This document shows, piece after piece, positions 1-10,945 of a stretch of DNA of 64,000 nucleotides. Origin of the DNA: Limonium bicolor (Eukaryota; Streptophyta; Magnoliopsida; Caryophyllales; Plumbaginaceae); the NCBI GenBank assembly GCA_023374045.1, contig CM041777.1, positions 102,750,046-102,814,045 on the forward strand, written 5' to 3'. Under the pieces are notes generated by a model, which was not told the origin of the DNA, did not search any database, and saw nothing but the letters and a program-made list of their open reading frames with translations. Position numbers and translations under genes: made by a program. How positions within the stretch are numbered: position 1 is the first letter of the stretch; each line of letters opens with the position of its first letter.

Positions 1-552
1 AACTTTATTCTATTGAACTGCAGAAAATCACAAAGGTTTGGAAATAATTAATCTAGGGATACATAGTAAACCGGAATTAAAAGTGACTACTCAGCCATAG
101 ACATAATAACAATGCTCAATTTAAACAGAATAAAGTTAGAGGGATTTAGCAGAAAAACTGATTTTAGAAGCCGTTGCCGATTCCGCAATTTCCTCTTCTG
201 TTTGTGTCACGTCCGGGTCACCCAGGGTCAGACGTCAATCCGGACGCACGAAGATGGTCAGCCCGGATCCGGACGTAGATCCTGACGTGGCTAAATGAGG
301 AGCGTGAGCAGGTTTACATCTGTGACTCAGGGAGAAGGATTTATGAAGAAAGATAAGTGAATGGAGATGAGATTGATCGTGAATGGAAGTAGAAGTAAAG
401 AGTGAGTGTGTGTATGAGTAGACGAGAGTGTCTGGTACGCCTCAATTCGGAAGTGAACGGGAGTTTAAATAGGAGAGAAAAGCAAGAACATGGATTAGTG
501 GGTGAGTTGAGTGAGATTAATGGAGCACTGGAAAGAAACTTCTTCAGCTTTC

Positions 553-587
553 GGCTGATAATTGCGCCGAAAGCGTAATTATCAGCC
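553..587. repeat. perfect-looking 15-bp stem hairpin
   Basis: GGCTGATAATTGCGC at 553-567 pairs with GCGTAATTATCAGCC at 573-587 across a 5-base loop; the only irregularity is one G:T pair. The left arm sits after a TTCGGC-rich stretch. It could be a relic MITE terminus or an RNA hairpin of a retroelement leader. No function can be assigned. Confidence 0.7.
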
Positions 588-614
588 TGATCTTCTTTTT
601 ATTTTTCGACTCTG

Positions 615-775
615 TGTGACGTCCGGATCTGTGTCCGGATCCGGACGTGAGATAACAGTTTAGATCTGGATCTCGCCTCACGTCCGGCTTTGTGTCCGGA
701 TCCGGACGTGAGATAGAAGTTTGGGTCTGCGTCTTGTGTCACGTCCGGCTCAATGTCCGGATCCAGACGCGTTCA
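615..775. repeat. three ~62-bp imperfect tandem repeats with GGATCCGGACG core
   Basis: Three units start near 617, 681 and 742. Each carries a CGTCCGG word, then TGTGTCCGGATCC, then GGACGTGAGA. A related but scrambled block lies at 205-290. Each unit is partly palindromic around GGATCC. The 52.5-52.8 kb array has a similar look (TCCGGGTTTGTGTCCG and its complement) but a different sequence. Confidence 0.65.
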
Positions 776-1044
776 TTAACGGCCACCCGGAGTTGCGTCC
801 GGGTGAGTTTGGGTCGGACGGACCAATTTTTGCGTCTTTTCCCGATTTGTCTCCGTTTGTTGCGTTGTATCCTTATGATGTAAACTCTTCATTCCATGGG
901 TTTTTCCTATATTTAACACATATAATGCGTCAATTCATATCAAAACATCAATCTTAAAAACGCATAATAAGTGGGAAAGATTGCCTAAACGTGTTGATGA
1001 TAGGTAATTAAACCCTAAAAAAAACCTATATGTTTCACACTTAT

Positions 1045-2430
1045 CAGGAGTCTTCGGCAAAAGAGAGAGACTTACTTCCCAAGATGTGATTTTTTACGAA
1101 TGCTGTCAATGAGGGGGTTAAAGTCAGTGGCTCTAGGCTTCCTACTAGTGAATGGGATGCCGAGATAGCGGAATGGAAATGAACCCAATTTAAACCATGG
1201 TAGTTGGACTAGGATTTAGCAAGGGTATGATTAACCCTTCCCAAAGAAAATGTCAGATTTAGTAGGGTTAAGCATAAGACCCAAGGCTTGAAAAAGAGAT
1301 TAACCTTGTTGAGCATAGTAATTATGGAGCTTTGGTCACCTCTACAGAATAATAGGGCATCATCAACAAAGAATAGGTGGGAGAAACAGAGAGATTTTCA
1401 TGATGGGTGATAGTGGAAGTTTGGGGTGATAAGGAGCTGGTCGAGCAGCTGAGAGAGCATGTCCATAACTAGCGCAAGGATGTAGGGGAAAGAGGGTCGC
1501 CTTGGCGCAGCCTAGTTCCCTTTGAAAGAAGTAGAGGGGGAGCCGTTTATGTTGATCGAGAAGGTGGTGGAGGTGACACATTGGATAATCCAGTTACTAA
1601 ATTCTGGGGGGGGGAGTTTAGGAAGGAGAGAGTGCATGGAGGAATTTCCAGTCCACGTGTCAAAAGCCTTCCTGATATCCATTTTCATTGTACACCGAGG
1701 GGAGATGTTTGCCCTTTGGTAGTTTTTCATAAGGCACGAGCAGAGTTGGATGTTATCTGAGATAAGGCGGCCATTAATTAAAGCTCCTTGGCTAGAATTC
1801 ACAATAGAGGGGAGGACGTTCTTGAGCCTATCAGCCAGGATTTCGCTAATGATTTACAGCGTATTGCAGTAGGAGATGGGCCTATAGTCCCCCCGGGACA
1901 AGGCGTTGTATGTTTTGGAATAAGGGTGATAAGAGTGGCATTGATAACCCTTTGAGGAGTTTACCATTATGGAAGAAGCTTTTGATGGTGCCACAAATGT
2001 GCTCCCCAATAATGTCCCATGCTGCTTTGAAGAATTTTGCAGTGAAGCCATTCGGGCCCGGGGCTTTATCATAATGGAAAAAAGGGTTGATCTAATGTCA
2101 CTGTTCTCAATGGGATGGGTTAAGAGAGTCCATGATGAGTGGTCAAGAGTTCTAACATTGTCCAAGTTGAGCTCAGCAAAGGAGCGCTGGGGTGAGTCCG
2201 GGAGCCTAAAGATTGACAGAAGTGACCTACCAGACAGTTTTCAATGTCGGATGGGGGTTTGGAGGATCTCCCCTGATCATTCATAATGGACGCAATGAAG
2301 TTTTTATTCCTTCTCGCCTTAATGGCTCTATGAAAGAAGGTGGTGTTAGAGCCCACACACTTAAGCCAGCGGGTTTTCGAGAGCTGGCGAAGGAAAATGA
2401 GAAAATTCTCTTAGGCTCAACCTAATTGTT
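1045..2430 (-). pseudogene. decayed LINE (L1-type) reverse transcriptase fragment
   Basis: Read on the minus strand, broken frames give the ordered blocks of a plant non-LTR reverse transcriptase. There is an RPISYCN-like segment near 1860-1890 and a segment resembling LADRLKNVLPSIVNSSQGA near 1780-1850. KMDIRKAFDT, the first catalytic Asp block, lies near 1670-1690. A degraded GDPLSPY-like block follows near 1480-1510, then a FVDDALLF block near 1345-1370. The blocks lie in several frames with stops. Neither the endonuclease nor the 3' end with poly(A) is present, so this is an internal piece truncated on both sides. It is surely a dead element; the exact ends are approximate. Confidence 0.8.
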
Positions 2431-2442
2431 AGGGACTCCCTA

Positions 2443-2693
2443 GAATAAGATTACTTAGAATGGAATTCTAAAAATAGAATATGATTTCATTTGCTTGTTA
2501 TGATGTGAATATTTGGAATGTTAATGTTTCTTTTGTTTGGTTGGCAGACTAATGGAATTCTAAAAATAAGATTAATTCCCAGAATAAGATTACTTAGAAT
2601 GGAATTCTAAAAATAGAATATGATTTCATTTGCTTGTTATGATGTGAATATTTGGAATTTGATGTTTCTTTTGTTTGGTTGGCAGACTAATGC
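2443..2693. repeat. tandem duplication, period about 138 bp
   Basis: A block beginning AGAATAAGATTACTTAGAAT occurs at 2443 and again at 2581. It runs through TTTGTTTGGTTGGCAGACTA in both copies with few differences. The TTGTTTGGTTGG and GGAATTC words resemble termini of plant DNA transposons, and a similar word set on the opposite strand flanks the hAT element at 4.9-5.45 kb. The whole 2.44-5.46 kb stretch may therefore be one older element. Confidence 0.7.
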
Positions 2694-3259
2694 TAGAAAT
2701 ACACTTGGAATAAGTATATAGTTATGAATCTATCATTGATATGTAACACATTATTATTATTGTTGTATGATAAGCTATAAATTTAAAATTTATGTATTAA
2801 TTTGAAAATACGTTAAAAATATATTATTACAGAATAATTAATAAACTTTACTTTTCGTAATTCTAAGAACCCGAAAGATAAGTTAATAAATTATTTTAAA
2901 AAAATTATACTATTTAAATTTTCAGAATAATATTAAAACGACATTATGAATATAAACTTGTAATTATCGAGTATATAGACCATAAAAGAAACATTGTTCT
3001 AGTATGTAATATGAATGTGATTAATATAATTTGAACATCATACCACTTATTCAAATACGGATATATAGTCTTTTAAAACTGTTACTAATTATTCAAATTA
3101 AAAAAAAAACCGACAAGGAAAAGAACAAACTAATAAAGTTATAGTGTAAAACTTTTAATCATATATTAAAGTTATTATAGTAACAGATATTTGTAGTATA
3201 TTCAGAATGATTAATTATAAGTATTGCACTTGTGAAGTTATTATCATTTATAAAATATT
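2694..3259. other. AT-rich stretch, nothing recognised
   Basis: Very AT-rich DNA without long open frames, terminal repeats or tandem repeats that I can see. It separates the duplicated block from the first Mutator-type MITE. Confidence 0.5.
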
Positions 3260-3671
3260 GGAAAATTTTACCAAATACCACTGAGTTTTTGCTTAATTCA
3301 TGATATACCACTGTGTTTCTAAAATTACACAGGATAACACCGAGTTTTTACTCATTTCACTGGATAACACTCTGTCACATATTTTGTTAACTTCTCCGTT
3401 AATATCCTTAGAAAAAAGACTAAGTTGCCCTATTATCAGTTAAACTAAGGTGGTATTATGAAATTTATCAATATGACGATTCATTGTGAGGCAATTAATT
3501 AATAACAGGAGTACTTTTGTCATTTTCAGGAAAAACAAAGAAGTTAACAGAATATGGGACATAGTGTTATATGGTGAAATAAGTAAAAACTCAATGTCAT
3601 CATGTGTAATTTTAAAAACACAATGGTATATCGTTTAAGTAAAAACTCAATGGTATTTGATGAAATTTCCC
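3260..3671. mobile_element. Mutator-type MITE with long TIRs, copy 1
   Basis: About 412 bp with ~110-bp inverted ends. The left end reads GGAAAATTTTACCAAATACC and the right end finishes GGTATTTGATGAAATTTCCC. Both ends carry the words CACTGAGTTTTT and GGATAACACCGAG or their complements. There is no coding capacity. It is clearly the same family as the element at 3839-4260. Its flanks (TAAAATATT and TAAATATTT) give only an imperfect 9-bp duplication, so this copy is probably the older. Confidence 0.75.
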
Positions 3672-3838
3672 TAAATATTTCTACAAACTATTAGGTTTTA
3701 ACTACATATTAAAGTTATTACAGATTTTATATCGCGCTTAATAATTCAACAACAAATTTATATGATAATATACTTTATTTTCATTATATCCAGTATTAAA
3801 TTAAATTTTACGTTTTTTAAATTTCATTAATTTTTTTA

Positions 3839-4260
3839 GGGAAATTTCATCAAATACCATTGAGTTTTTACTTAATTCATGATATACCACTGTGTTTCTA
3901 AAATTACATAGGATAACACCGAGTTTTTACTTATTTCACCAGATAACATTATGTCCCATATTTCATTAACTGCTCCGCTAATATTCCTAGAAAAAAGACT
4001 AAACTACCCATGTTATTAGCTAAACTAAGGTGGTATGTTATGGAATTTGTCAATATGATAATTCATTGTCAGGTAATTAATTAATAACATGAGTATTTTT
4101 GTCATTTTCCAAGAAAATTAAAACAAAAGTTAACAAAATATAAGACAGAGTGTTATCTGGTGAAATACGTAAAAACTCGGTGTCATCTTGTGTAATTTTA
4201 AAAACACGGTGGTATATCGTGAATTAAGCAAAAACTCAGTGATATTTGGTGAAAATTCCC
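3839..4260. mobile_element. Mutator-type MITE with long TIRs, copy 2, 9-bp TSD
   Basis: 422 bp, starting GGGAAATTTCATCAAATACC and ending GGTGAAAATTCCC, with ~115-bp inverted ends and a ~190-bp unique core. It is flanked by a perfect 9-bp direct repeat ATTTTTTTA (3830-3838 and 4261-4269), the size made by Mutator-like transposases. The flank is low complexity, so the match is weaker evidence than usual. The fold-back structure and the homologous neighbour at 3260-3671 support the call. Confidence 0.8.
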
Positions 4261-4906
4261 ATTTTTTTATTTGATACACTATATTGTTTTAACAAAAAAT
4301 ATATGTTTAAAATAAATAAATAATTTTTTACTAACAATTGAACAATATATAATATGGAAATAGTAAGTGATAGCTACACACATACATATTTGCTTATAGT
4401 GAATTATTTTATTATTAGTAAGAATTGTTTTTAATTTCAACGGTATTATTTATTCCATTTAAAATTAAAATATAATAAGTATTAATATATTTAATTTTTT
4501 AAATTAATTACTAATATATAATACATAGCATTTTATTTTAATGTATATATATAACAGCTAATAAATCTACTCATAATAAAATGGTTTATTTCTTATTTTT
4601 TAAATATATAAAAAAATTCATTTATAAATTAATATGTATAATATTCTAAATTAATTGTAACTAAAATACTAATAAAAATAATAATAAAAACTATAGATGA
4701 ATATCTACATATATGTTAAATTTATCGAGTATTTAGATAATGTGGTAAGTCGTTTGGAATAGCAATTCCCAACGTTTCAACGGGGAATACTATTCTCAAT
4801 GAGTTACCTACAAATTAGAATAAGCTAAATTCCTGTAATTGGTTTTCTCCATACCAAACATGGGAATAGCTATAATTCCAAGAATTATAATGTTATTCCT
4901 TGGTAC
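4261..4906. other. AT-rich stretch ending in transposon-like terminal words
   Basis: No genes are seen. The last 170 bases (about 4740-4906) carry repeated GGAATTGCTATTCC-type words and CATACCAAACATGGGAATAG. With the bases after 5450 (ACCAAACAACCCG) they resemble an inverted terminus related to the duplicated block at 2443-2693. Confidence 0.4.
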
Positions 4907-5441
4907 TAAGGTTGTCAATCTTAACACGAACCCAAAATCTGACCCGAACCTGACACGCTAAAACGCGGGTTTGGGTTGCAATTTTAACCCGAAAATATTT
5001 TTGGGTTGGGTTGCTAAAAATCAAGGTCGGTTTTGGGTTTGACTTGTCAACCTGATTTCAACCCGCAACACGAAAACATTTTTAAAAAAGAAAAGAAAAT
5101 ATATATTCTTATAGCTATGTGACATAACCCTAAATATATCAATCATGTATCCATTTATTTTTGATGGTTTTATATGTTATGTTATATTATCTTGGTGATT
5201 TTGTGTAAACTTTATATTGATAGTACAATATTTTTAATTTCGGGGTGATTTCGGGTCGCTTTTGGGTTGATTTCGGGTCGTCAGATCAGTTTCGGGTTGA
5301 TTTCGGGTCGGCAAGTCAGGTTAGGGTTGACAAATCACAACCCATTTTGGGTTCGGGTCGGTTTTGGGTTGGGGTGAAACATGAGCAGGTCGGGTTCAGG
5401 TTGAAGTCAACCCGATCTAAAATCTAAAATTGACAACCCTA
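4907..5441. mobile_element. non-autonomous hAT-type element rich in GGGTTGGGTT/CCCGAACCC words
   Basis: 535 bp, left end TAAGGTTGTCAAT and right end ATTGACAACCCTA, an inverted pair with one mismatch. Flanking 8-mers CTTGGTAC (4899-4906) and GTTGGTAC (5442-5449) fit an 8-bp hAT target duplication with one change. The interior is dominated by GGGTTG and CGGGTCG words and their complements. The open frame over 5245-5427 merely translates these. Same structural class as 46622-47298. Confidence 0.75.
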
Positions 5442-5750
5442 GTTGGTACCAAACAACCCGTTAGTGCTTTGTAAGCTTTCCTTCTATACAATTTTGAATA
5501 TTCATGTGTAGGGGTAAGATCATAGGACGGACGAAATAGTTGAGGTAAGAATTATGGTTGCAAGTCTTGAAAGGTTATTTTAAGTAGGATTGAATGTAGG
5601 GAGGTAGTTTTTGTGTTGGTAGCATATAACTTTCACCGTTTCAAACATTTGTGGATTACTTGGTCATGTGCCTCTAATTATAAAAGGAAAAAACAGTTTT
5701 GAATCTTAGAGTTATGTGGTATGTCTAGTCAATTTTTTGTCAAAATTTCC
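5442..5750. other. no gene seen
   Basis: Ordinary AT-rich spacer between the hAT element and the LINE insertion. It ends in the left target-site duplication of the LINE. Confidence 0.5.
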
Positions 5751-5888
5751 TTATGTTCCTAAACTACTTTCTTTTTTTTTTGAACCAAGCATATATATAT
5801 GTATATTACTTACATAAACTTACAATATGTTCAGGCACATTATGTAACCATACAAAATCACTACTACCAAACCTTCCCAAGTTTGCCA

Positions 5889-7300
5889 TCATATGCGCCC
5901 CCAAGTTATGCAACCTTGGCAAAAAAACCATCTTAGTTCCCTAAACTTTTCACTTGCATACTTTTGCACATCATCAATCAAAATCCTAACTTCATACTCT
6001 AGATTCCCACCCTCATTAACATAATCTATTACAGACTTGCAGTCAGAGAAAACACAAATCTTCACACTACCCAATCTTAGAGCACAGCGTAGCCCAAGCT
6101 TAATAGCTTCAACTTCTGCAAGCTTTGGATTATTAAGACCCCAACCGCCCTTCATTGCCACACCCACAATAGCATCACCTTGTCGACAAACAGCTCCTGC
6201 CCCAAAATCCAACAGAGAAACACACTTCCTCCATGAAAGACGAAGAAAGCCTTCAGCAAGCTCCCAAGCCCAGCGCATATCTTTTGCTTCACCATGCACC
6301 ATTTTGCATTTGCAAAACCAAAGTTTCCATAAGTGTGCAAAAAAATGACAAAGATATGATGTCGAGGCTGTCAGAGCCTTCTCTAAAACCCAATCCTTGA
6401 ACTAATTTTCCAGAGAGACATTATCCGGCCAAATTAGATATTCTCGCACCCAAAATGCTGCAGCATTAAAGCATTCATAAAAAACATGCCTAAAAGTTTC
6501 TTCTTCACCACAACTACATAGACAAGAAAACGCACCCTTCCTCTGAGCTGCTAGAACCGTTTTCACCGGTAAAAAACCATGAAGCAAACGCCAGACAAAA
6601 AGCTTAACTCTATTTGGCAAATCAGTTTTCAGATTCTATTAACCGCCTTCCCTAAAAGACCCTTGCTTGACCCTGCACATGAGAACAACCTTGAATGCAA
6701 ATCAAGAGAATAAGCAGAACACACTGTTAAAACCTCTGATTTTGAAGGACCCCAACACCACCCATCCTCATTAGCATTAACTGGAAGCGGAGTAGATAAA
6801 ATATATTTTGCATCTTCTATGTCAAACCATGACCTAACAAGTCGATCCTTCCAAACACGCCTCTCTATATCTATCAGCCAAGATACTTTACCACCAACAA
6901 CAGCATAACTAGGCATCTTAAATAAAAATGGCCGGCCACCCGGCTTCGTACGCAGCCACTTATCTTTAATATAAATATTTTCACCATTCCCTACACTCCT
7001 ACACAAACCACTCCTAAGAGATCCATAGTACTTAAAAGCCCGCCATATCGGACTTGGCTTACAACCAAGAGTAGAACTCAATACATTACCATTCGGAAAA
7101 TATCTGCATTTCATAACTCTCGAGAGAAGTGAGTGCGGGTTAACCAGAATTCTCCATAACTGCTTAACTAACATGGCCCGATTAAAAGAGATTAAGTCTC
7201 TAAATCCAAGACCCTTCCCTTAAACTCTTACACAATACCACAATTTCCTCCAATGCATTTTGTTTTTAGTTAAAGAACCACCCACCAAAACTTTGACATA
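5889..7300 (-). pseudogene. LINE ORF2 C-terminal part: RT thumb region, zf-RVT, RNase H
   Basis: Three consecutive minus-strand pieces. 6629-7300 has GKGLGFRDL and FNRAMLVKQLWR, the region after the RT core. 6402-6620 encodes a zf-RVT domain (PNRVKLFVWRLLHGFLPV, then CLCSCGEEETFRHVFYEC, a Cys/His metal-binding pattern). 5889-6302 encodes a plant-type RNase H domain (GWGLNNPKLAEVEAIKLGL with the catalytic Glu, and VFSDCKSVIDYVN with the Asp). Frames change between pieces and stops occur, so it is dead. The RNase H domain separates this LINE from the one at 36.9-43.7 kb, which lacks it; these are two different LINE lineages. Confidence 0.85.
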
Positions 7301-7367
7301 ATACGGGTCAGGTCATCATGACTTCTTGGGCAGAATCACACTCATGACATATGTAGGCATAGCCTGT

Positions 7368-7544
7368 CAGAGGCGGACGCAGGGGGGGCTAGGGGGGCTC
7401 TACCCCCCTCCGAAATTTTTGAAAATTTGTAAAATGCTCTTTATGTATTTTAGAAAAATGTAACATAATATAATGTTTTAAAGAATAACAGTATCAAAAT
7501 TTTTTTTTTTGCCCCCCTTAAACAAAATTTCGGATCCGCCACTC
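7368..7544. mobile_element. hAT-type MITE, CAGNGGCGGA family
   Basis: About 177 bp inside the LINE. The left end is CAGAGGCGGACGC and the right end is GGATCCGCCACTC, an imperfect inverted pair. The flanks TAGCCTG at 7360-7366 and 7546-7552 give a 7-8 bp target duplication. Runs of C and G (CCCCCC, GGGGGG) lie just inside the ends. The TIR resembles those of the hAT elements at 10946-11705 and 35054-35260. Confidence 0.75.
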
Positions 7545-7635
7545 GTAGCCTGCAATACACTTTTATGTTCCTAAAACTACTTTTGATCCTAACTAGTGTT
7601 CTCAACTCAGAGAGTTATGTGCAGATTATATTATA

Positions 7636-7857
7636 CTCCCTCCAATTAACAACGTAAGCTTTTAATCGATCTTTTTTCTACAATACTTTACATACTATAA
7701 ATTGGTTGATACATTTTTTAAAAACTGATTTTAATATCATAAGAGATATTAGTAAACTTAGACATCATCCATAAATTAGGGATAATTTAGGTAGTTTTAT
7801 ATTTCTTAATTTCAAGAGAAAAAAACTAGAAAAACTTGCATTTTGAATTGGGGACAA
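7636..7857. mobile_element. degenerate Stowaway-like MITE
   Basis: The left end CTCCCTCCAATTAACAACG and the inverted right end (AATTGGGGACAA) match imperfectly. Both are flanked by TA (7634-7635 and 7858-7859), as expected for Tc1/mariner MITEs. The ends have diverged, so this is a tentative call. Confidence 0.5.
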
Positions 7858-8124
7858 TACCAAATATTTATAGTTTGACACAATTGTGTATATATTTTTT
7901 AAAAAATAATATCCAAATTTTATGTCTAATAAATTTATTCACATTTTACAATTCCAAATTCTTTCTTTTGTCACCTTTTTGTATGTATTTTAATATTTAG
8001 ATTAAAATCTATTTTTAATTTAGATATATTACGTTTTTTTAAGAAAAGCAATCTATTTATTTATATCAATCCAAATGATGTTGGCTTCAATCCTTTAATT
8101 TGATTCAGGGCTCAATAAATAATA

Positions 8125-8361
8125 CTACCTCCGTCCCTAATTGACTTTCATGTTTGCTTTTTGGTACGTTTTTCCACTTCAATATTAAACATATAAGATA
8201 AAATAATTTATAAAACAAATTTCTACAACATATAATTTTTTACATAAGGATTCCATTGCAACACTTAGATTTATAAAATTATATTATCTTACATGTTAAA
8301 TATTGAAGTCAAATGACATATCCAAATAATAAAAGTGAAGATCAATTGGGTAGGGAGGGAG
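8125..8361. mobile_element. Stowaway MITE, TA target duplication
   Basis: 237 bp, left end CTACCTCCGTCCCTAATTGA, right end TAGGGAGGGAG, flanked by TA on both sides. The interior closely resembles the 238-bp element at 38566-38803 (shared CATTGCAA, TTAGATTT and AAAATTATATTATCTTA words in the same order). It lies about 175 bp downstream of the secreted-protein gene on the minus strand. Confidence 0.88.
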
Positions 8362-8535
8362 TAACAATAATCATAACTAATACCATTTAAATCAACAAGA
8401 TTGCTTGTTGCATCTCTAGACAAGCATTTCGAAAAGTATACATTTTTCTTTTTGGAAACGAGATGGGGAGCGTTATTTGTAGGAGCGGTGAATAATCCTA
8501 GATCTTTTAGTATATATTGAGCAACACTAGTACTA

Positions 8536-9033
8536 CTACCAACTGTACACGGATTCGAAATATCTCTTCGACACGAACATAACGCCATTTTCAGCGAGCT
8601 TGTCATTAGAATGTTGCCCTAAGGGGGAAGCAAAAGTACCAACCGCTTTATCTACTTCTTTCTGACATTCAATAGGAAAAGCTTTATCTTCATCGTCCAA
8701 GAGTTTAACACAATTTTTAGAAAGATCATCAATTGCGGGCTTTTCCATGCCCTTGGCGTAAGGATTCTTTCTCCTTGCGGCATCCATTAGTATTGTAAGG
8801 ATTCCTATCCGGGATGATTTGAGGTCATCACGAGGGTCATCCTTGACTGCAGATTCGCAAAGATCCTTACTTGCTGTCCTGGCACAGACATTATCTTCCG
8901 CGGAATATGGACATTGAGCAGCTTCCGGAGGGTCATGGGATAGGACATGTTTGGGACTGATGGATATAATAAAAAGACAACAGAAGCCAACTAAGTGTAG
9001 TATTGAGTAGTATCTAGCCATTTCTTCAATCAT
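8536..9033 (-). CDS. small secreted protein, weakly pectin methylesterase/invertase inhibitor-like
   Basis: 165 residues. The N terminus has a clear signal peptide: after an optional MIEE, MARYYSILHLVGF is followed by CCLFIIS and then a small-residue region near residue 32. The mature part has Cys residues in the order C-PYSAEDNVC, then ARTASKDLC, then DLSKNC, then IEC. The spacing C-x7-C around VCARTASKDLC, followed by a helix-rich region and an L..NC motif, resembles plant PMEI/invertase inhibitors, which are apoplastic four-helix proteins. The last conserved Cys helix is not in this frame, but a Cys-rich continuation exists in the next frame (8289-8606). A frameshift or a divergent C terminus is therefore possible. 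A TATA box lies upstream at 9104-9111. It is the only candidate ordinary host gene here; the family call is tentative. Confidence 0.5.
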   Translation of the reverse strand: MIEEMARYYSILHLVGFCCLFIISISPKHVLSHDPPEAAQCPYSAEDNVCARTASKDLCESAVKDDPRDDLKSSRIGILTILMDAARRKNPYAKGMEKPAIDDLSKNCVKLLDDEDKAFPIECQKEVDKAVGTFASPLGQHSNDKLAENGVMFVSKRYFESVYSW

Positions 9034-9103
9034 GCAAGCTAGCCAACTCGACCCGAAGCCAGGATTGGATAAGGCTCAGATACCCTCCGGCCGCTCGGTA
9101 AAG

Positions 9104-9111
9104 ATTATATA
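9104..9111 (-). promoter_or_regulatory. TATA box of the secreted-protein gene
   Basis: The minus strand reads TATATAAT about 70 bases upstream of the first ATG, a normal plant distance for a short 5' UTR. Only the motif and its spacing support the call. Confidence 0.5.
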
Positions 9112-9540
9112 CGCTTTGACAGAGGACGTTTATTTCTTGTCGCTTGTTGAATATATCTTTGAGTGAGGGAGTTAAATCTTCTTAAAAATGTCTTTGGTTC
9201 CGTGGGTCGACCTAATATACAAAATGGAACTTGCTAAGTATAGTTTTTCTTTTGACAAACATACTAAGTATGGTTAATCTCACACCTAAATAGGATGCGG
9301 TTGTAAATCATAGTTAATCCTCTGACTATACCTCATCAATAGCCGGCCAATTTTGTAGTTTTAGAAAGCGTCATGTGGCAAATTTTACTTGTTGAAAAAA
9401 TAGATCTTTTCTCGGTAGAATTTGTTCATCTCAAGTATTTGTATGAGTGAAAATATAACATTTGTCATTTTTATTGGTTATTATATTCCACAGTCTAGCT
9501 GGGTACCAAAAAAAAAGGAAAAAACCGAGTCTACATTTAC
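9112..9540. other. upstream region of the secreted-protein gene, nothing else seen
   Basis: AT-rich, no open frame or repeat recognised. It would be the promoter-proximal region if the minus-strand gene at 8536-9033 is expressed. Confidence 0.4.
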
Positions 9541-9550
9541 TACCTATAAA

Positions 9551-10800
9551 TCCTGGCAAAGGTGACCCGAATCAGAAAAACCGACCCAATCCAACCCGAT
9601 CCGAACCCAAATTTAAACCGAATGATGTGACCCAAAATATGACCCGAAAATCCGAACCGAACCAAACCAAAACCGAATCAAACCGAAATTTGATATACCC
9701 GAATCCATCCGAACCGAATTGACCCGAACCGAATTGACCCGAACCGATTTGACTCGAACTGAATTCACTCAAACCATACATGAAACTAGACAAACTTCCA
9801 CTATCCTTCTGTTTATTGTTGGCATGTACGAACGCATAATTTCCATGAACTGGGACTAAAATAAGGAATGTTTTCATTCTATTTTGATAATTCTTGCCAT
9901 CTTTTGCCGTGTCCAAGGAAATTGGTTCAAAAGAATAAAGATTACAAATTACATCTTATGTAAATATATTTGTATGAATAATTAAATTAAATTAGGATTA
10001 AAAATGACAAAATAAGAAAATAAAGGGAGAACCCCAGCCTGAGGGCAATAAGCTACTGAAGGACGCCCGCACGAGGCATGCAAGCGAGACGGTGATCGGT
10101 GTCGCACACACAACATGAAGTCATGGGCGTGAGGTGATGACGGGCGCATAGGGGGGCACAGGCGTGAGGTGGTGATGGATTGGCATGGGCGCACGACGCA
10201 GACTCGAGATGACACGCGCTGACGCAGGACGCGCGTAGGGTGTGTCGGGCGCGGGATGGTAGGAGGCACAGGCACATCGTCGGGCATGGAGAGGGGAGGT
10301 ATAGACTGGGCATTGAGTGCCGAATATTGACCGATGATTCACCAAATTTTAAATTTATACTTGGTCGATACAATTAATAAATCTATAGTTAAAAATTAAT
10401 ATTAAAGATATTGTCATCCAATTTGATTATATATAACCAAACAATACACAATAGCAATCTTCATCAAGAGTAACAATATATTAAGAGAATTTGGATCCAA
10501 ATATGAAAATCAATACAAGTTACAAAGGTTGCTTAAATTTGTACTTTAAAATTTTTGTCAATTAAGCATAACGCGGTAAGCCATCCGAATTTGACCCATA
10601 ACCCGAAAAAACCGAAAAACATAGAGGCATAGCCGAACTGAAACCACCCGAACCCGAAATCAACCAAACCGAAGTTACCCGAATCTAATTTTAACCAGAT
10701 AACCCGATCCGAACCGAACCGAATAGTGAATATCTACAAATTGACCCGAACCGAACCGAACCGAACTGAACCCGTACCGAGTGACCCAAATTGCCAGGCC
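9551..10800. mobile_element. probable hAT-type element with ACCCGAACCGAA-rich ends
   Basis: The left side reads TCCTGGCAAAGGTGACCCGA and the right side ends GTGACCCAAATTGCCAGGCC, an imperfect inverted pair around CCTGGCAA. Both sub-terminal regions (9570-9760 and 10580-10790) are dense in GACCCGAACCGAA-type words. The core (10030-10330) is a GC-rich block whose open frames look spurious. No clean target duplication was found. It resembles in style the better-defined elements at 4907-5441 and 46622-47298. Confidence 0.5.
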
Positions 10801-10945
10801 TGCAAGAAAAGTGTTTTTTGCCGTCACTAAATCACTCCATGCAGGCAACCGACAACGCGCGGGCTACAAGTCTTCCAGCCGACTAATGTTTAGAGACTCT
10901 ACAGCTAACTAGCGGACAGAGACTCTGCAGCAGAGTAGCAGCCAT

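Larger units (their letters stand above)
1..1044. other. non-coding flank, no gene recognised
   Basis: No convincing coding region is seen. The stretch holds a strong hairpin (553-587) and a family of CGTCCGG/GGATCCGGACG words (about 205-290 and 615-775). Its style, with short GC-rich repeats in an AT-rich background, resembles LTR or leader sequence of plant Gypsy elements, but no LTR partner lies in the window. The short open frames over 692-957 only read through the repeats. Confidence 0.5.
5771..7562 (-). mobile_element. 5'-truncated L1-type LINE with ~20-bp target-site duplication
   Basis: Inserted on the minus strand. Its poly(A) tail appears as a T run at 5772-5781, and the 5' end is cut at about 7562. 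The flanks TTATGTTCCTAAACTACTTT (5751-5770) and the same sequence with one extra A (7563-7583) are a target-site duplication typical of target-primed reverse transcription. It contains only the downstream third of ORF2. A hAT MITE (7368-7544) sits in its 5' part. Confidence 0.88.

Noticed and set aside
2443..5465. single large DNA transposon spanning both MITEs
   Set aside because: Terminal words at both sides look related (TTTGGTTGG/CCAAACAACC, GGAATTC), but no convincing inverted alignment or target duplication could be built.
7358..7560. independent host sequence at the 5' end of the minus-strand LINE
   Set aside because: Translation around the MITE still reads LINE ORF2 (PTYVMSVIL-like), and the target duplication at 7563 shows the LINE extends to 7562.
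9982..10373. GC-rich overlapping frames on the minus strand
   Set aside because: Low-complexity Pro/Arg/His-rich translations without domain similarity, in the core of a probable hAT element; three overlapping frames are equally open, as expected from GC bias.
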